DNA of 64,000 nucleotides from Deltaproteobacteria bacterium. GTDB lineage: Bacteria; Desulfobacterota; DSM-4660; Desulfatiglandales; HGW-15. The position numbers were made by a program, and so were the translations under genes. The stretch's first letter is position 1, and each line of letters starts with the position of its first letter. Location: positions 124,001 to 188,000 of the forward strand of contig JAGVAP010000031.1 in NCBI GenBank assembly GCA_020060215.1, written 5' to 3'. This document shows positions 61,994-64,000 of the stretch, piece after piece. The notes below the pieces were generated by a model. That model was not told where the DNA came from. It worked only from the letters and a program-made list of their open reading frames with translations, and did not search any database.

Positions 61994-64000
61994 ATGCCTG
62001 AGCGGATCGGGCGGTTCAAGGTCTTGAAGGAACTGGGCAAGGGCTCCCAGGGCGTCGTCTACCTTGCCAACGATCCGCAACTGGACAGGAATGTCGCCAT
62101 AAAGACCATTCATCTCCGCCCCTCCCGGGACAGCAAGGAGCAGCAGCAGGTGATCATCCGGGAGGCCAGGACCGTCAGCAAACTGCAGCACCCCAACATC
62201 ATCGCGGTTTACGAAGCCGGAGAATCCGAAGACGGACCCTACGTGGTATTCGAATATGTGGACGGGGTCTCCCTCCGCAACCTGGTCAAGGGCAACGGCG
62301 GGCTCAGTGTGGGCCAGGCCTCCAAGCTCATGAGCCAGATCCTCGAGGGGATCGCTTACGCCCATGAGCAGGGGGTCGTCCATCGGGACATCAGTCCGGC
62401 CAATATCCTGGTCAGCAGGAACGGCATCCCGCGCATCATGGATTTCGGGGTATCCATCAAGACGGGTGGAGAGGGGGGCATGCCCAGAGACATCTCCGGG
62501 ACGCCCTGCTACATGTCACCGGAGCATTTCTCCGTCAGGAACATGGGGCCGCAGTCGGATATCTTCTCCCTGGGGCTTGTGCTTTATGAGATGCTGACCG
62601 GCAAACCGGCCGTCCGGGCGGACAACGAATTCGCCACCATGTACAAGATCGCCAACGAGCCCCTGCCGCCCCCTTCCTCGGAGAACCCCAACATCGATGG
62701 TGAACTGGACCGGATCGTTCTGAGGGCGATTGCCAAGGACCTGAATTCCCGATATGGCTCCGCCTCCGAGATGAAAAGGGACCTGGACAACTACCTGGGT
62801 CCGGAGACGATCGAGGAGCCCAAGGCCGAAGACTCCCACGTCACCCTGGACTTCCTGCTCCGGCGCATGAAGCACAAGAGCGATTTTCCGACCTTCTCCC
62901 AGTACATCGTGGAGATCAATCAGAAGGCGTCGGTGAGGGAAAGGAACTTCACATCCGCCTCTCAGCTCTCCAATGTCATCATCAAGGATCTGGCCCTCAC
63001 CAACAAACTGCTGAAGCTCGTCAACTCGGCATTCTACAAGACCAGCGGAGGCCAGGTCACCACCGTTTCCAGGGCGGTCGTCATCCTGGGTTTCGAACAG
63101 GTCCGGCTGGCGGCGGCCAGCCTCATGCTCTTCGACCACCTGCAGAACAAGTCTCAAAAGGCGGAACTGCAGGAATCTGCAGCGAGCTCCTTCATGAGCG
63201 GGCTCATTGCGAAGGACCTTGCGGAAAGGATGCGGGTACGCTCCACGGAGGAGGCCTTCATCTGCGCCATGCTGCACCGGCTCGGCAAGCACCTGGTGAT
63301 CTTCTACTTCCCCGAGGAGTACGAGCAGATCAAACGGCTGATGGCCAAGAAGGAGATCGACGAGAACGCCGCATGCAGGGCGGTGCTCGGGATCTCCTAC
63401 GACGAAATAGGGAGCGGTGTGGCCAGGGCCTGGAAGTTCCCCGAGAAGATCATCCGGAGCATGCAGAGCGCGCCCCGCGGGAGGGTCGAGAGGCCCACCT
63501 GCGAGGAGGACCAGCTGCAGGTGCTCTCCGCCTTTTCGAACGAGCTCTGTCACATCGTGAGCACCGCGGAAGGGGAGGAGGGAGGCAAGGCGATCGCTTC
63601 ACTGATGAAGCGGTTTGACGAGAGCATCCCCGTTCCGAAGGAAAGGGTCGTCGATCTTCTGGAGTCCGCAAAGGAGAAGATGGAGGACTACTCCGAGATC
63701 CTGAACATCAAGCCGAACAAGAGCCGATTCCTCGCAAAGGTCGAGAGCTATTCCAAGGCGGAGAAGGCGGAGGCGGAAAAGGAAGCCGCAAAGAAGCTGG
63801 AGGAAAAGGGGCCGGACACCATCCTGTACGAGACCCTGCAGGTTCCGGACCCCGTTTCAGCCGCGAAGGACGAGGAAGACCCCGACACCATCCTCCTGAA
63901 CGGCATCCAGGAGATCACCAACACCCTCCTGGAGGATTACGAAATCAACGATATCGTGACCATGATCCTGGAGACCATGTACCGGGGCTTCCGATTCCAC
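61994..64000 (+). CDS. Ser/Thr protein kinase-HDOD domain fusion protein (partial)
   Basis: At least 669 aa, cut by the right edge. N-terminal eukaryotic-type kinase: GKGSQGVVYLA loop, Lys37 (VAIKTI), catalytic loop HRDISPAN (130-137), DFGVS and GTPCYMSPEH. The usual HRDLKPEN Lys is Ser134. Next, about 285-490, an HDOD domain (FPTFSQYIVEINQKA, SNVIIKDLALTNKLLKLVNSAFY, AVVILGFEQVRLAAASLMLFDHL, CAMLHRLGKHLVIFYF). A charged coiled-coil-like stretch (KAEKAEAEKEAAKKLEEK) and two GPDTIL/DPDTIL motifs follow, then the start of another, perhaps GAF, domain. HDOD proteins are signalling platforms. ATG at 61994; TTG 61985 also possible. Confidence 0.87.
   Translation, partial: MPERIGRFKVLKELGKGSQGVVYLANDPQLDRNVAIKTIHLRPSRDSKEQQQVIIREARTVSKLQHPNIIAVYEAGESEDGPYVVFEYVDGVSLRNLVKGNGGLSVGQASKLMSQILEGIAYAHEQGVVHRDISPANILVSRNGIPRIMDFGVSIKTGGEGGMPRDISGTPCYMSPEHFSVRNMGPQSDIFSLGLVLYEMLTGKPAVRADNEFATMYKIANEPLPPPSSENPNIDGELDRIVLRAIAKDLNSRYGSASEMKRDLDNYLGPETIEEPKAEDSHVTLDFLLRRMKHKSDFPTFSQYIVEINQKASVRERNFTSASQLSNVIIKDLALTNKLLKLVNSAFYKTSGGQVTTVSRAVVILGFEQVRLAAASLMLFDHLQNKSQKAELQESAASSFMSGLIAKDLAERMRVRSTEEAFICAMLHRLGKHLVIFYFPEEYEQIKRLMAKKEIDENAACRAVLGISYDEIGSGVARAWKFPEKIIRSMQSAPRGRVERPTCEEDQLQVLSAFSNELCHIVSTAEGEEGGKAIASLMKRFDESIPVPKERVVDLLESAKEKMEDYSEILNIKPNKSRFLAKVESYSKAEKAEAEKEAAKKLEEKGPDTILYETLQVPDPVSAAKDEEDPDTILLNGIQEITNTLLEDYEINDIVTMILETMYRGFRFH

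Overview
The window reads as a GC-rich chromosome segment from an anaerobic or facultatively anaerobic Desulfobacterota-like (deltaproteobacterial) bacterium. This is inferred from gene content: three TRAP transporters, an IorAB ferredoxin oxidoreductase with an FrhB-like partner, a stand-alone MetH-activation-domain protein, a LarA-type enzyme, and many short word-like intergenic repeats of the kind common in that group. No rRNA, tRNA, CRISPR, phage or intact insertion sequence was seen. Almost every gene is catabolic, transport or electron-transfer related.

Layout. 1-4638 (-): a branched-chain-amino-acid-type ABC transporter (livF, cut by the window edge, then livG, livM, livH and a binding protein), divergent from a RutB-like amidohydrolase (4947-5651). 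5739-11761: a loose group with a MetH-activation-domain protein, a decayed nucleotidyltransferase, a small secreted protein, a MATE exporter, an NlpC/P60 protein and an MFS transporter. 11907-29326 (-): a long same-strand run with an HpaB/AbfD-family flavoprotein, SDR, FAH-family hydrolase, M20 hydrolase, IorB, IorA, FrhB-like protein, D-2-hydroxyacid dehydrogenase, TRAP system 1, acyl-CoA ligase, thiolase, TetR regulator and 3-hydroxyacyl-CoA dehydrogenase. A good promoter with a TetR-like palindrome sits just upstream (29471-29522). 29756-32842 (+): a LarA-family protein, a small Cys-rich reading frame and a dihydrolipoyl dehydrogenase.

32850-48284 is the most notable part: an MFS transporter divergent from a GntR regulator, then a CoA-acylating methylmalonate-semialdehyde-dehydrogenase-like ALDH, a three-subunit molybdenum hydroxylase (2Fe-2S, FAD, Mo), an enamidase, a 6-hydroxynicotinate reductase, a UPF0280 (ApbE-like) protein, a PF06684 protein and TRAP system 2. 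Enamidase and 6-hydroxynicotinate reductase are the two signature enzymes of reductive nicotinate breakdown in Eubacterium barkeri. The proposed route is nicotinate -> 6-hydroxynicotinate -> tetrahydro-6-oxonicotinate -> 2-formylglutarate. The ALDH could then take 2-formylglutarate directly to glutaryl-CoA plus CO2, instead of following the methyleneglutarate branch of E. barkeri. The 3-hydroxyacyl-CoA dehydrogenase and thiolase at 26534-29326 could serve the lower pathway to acetyl-CoA, but glutaryl-CoA dehydrogenase and crotonase are not in the window.

48377-61670: a lipoprotein, a SprT/DUF2786 protein, ettA, TRAP system 3, a VanZ-like protein, an M16C (PreP-like) peptidase, a Nudix hydrolase and a DinG-type helicase. 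61994-end: a protein kinase-HDOD fusion, cut by the window edge, preceded by a near-consensus sigma-54 promoter.
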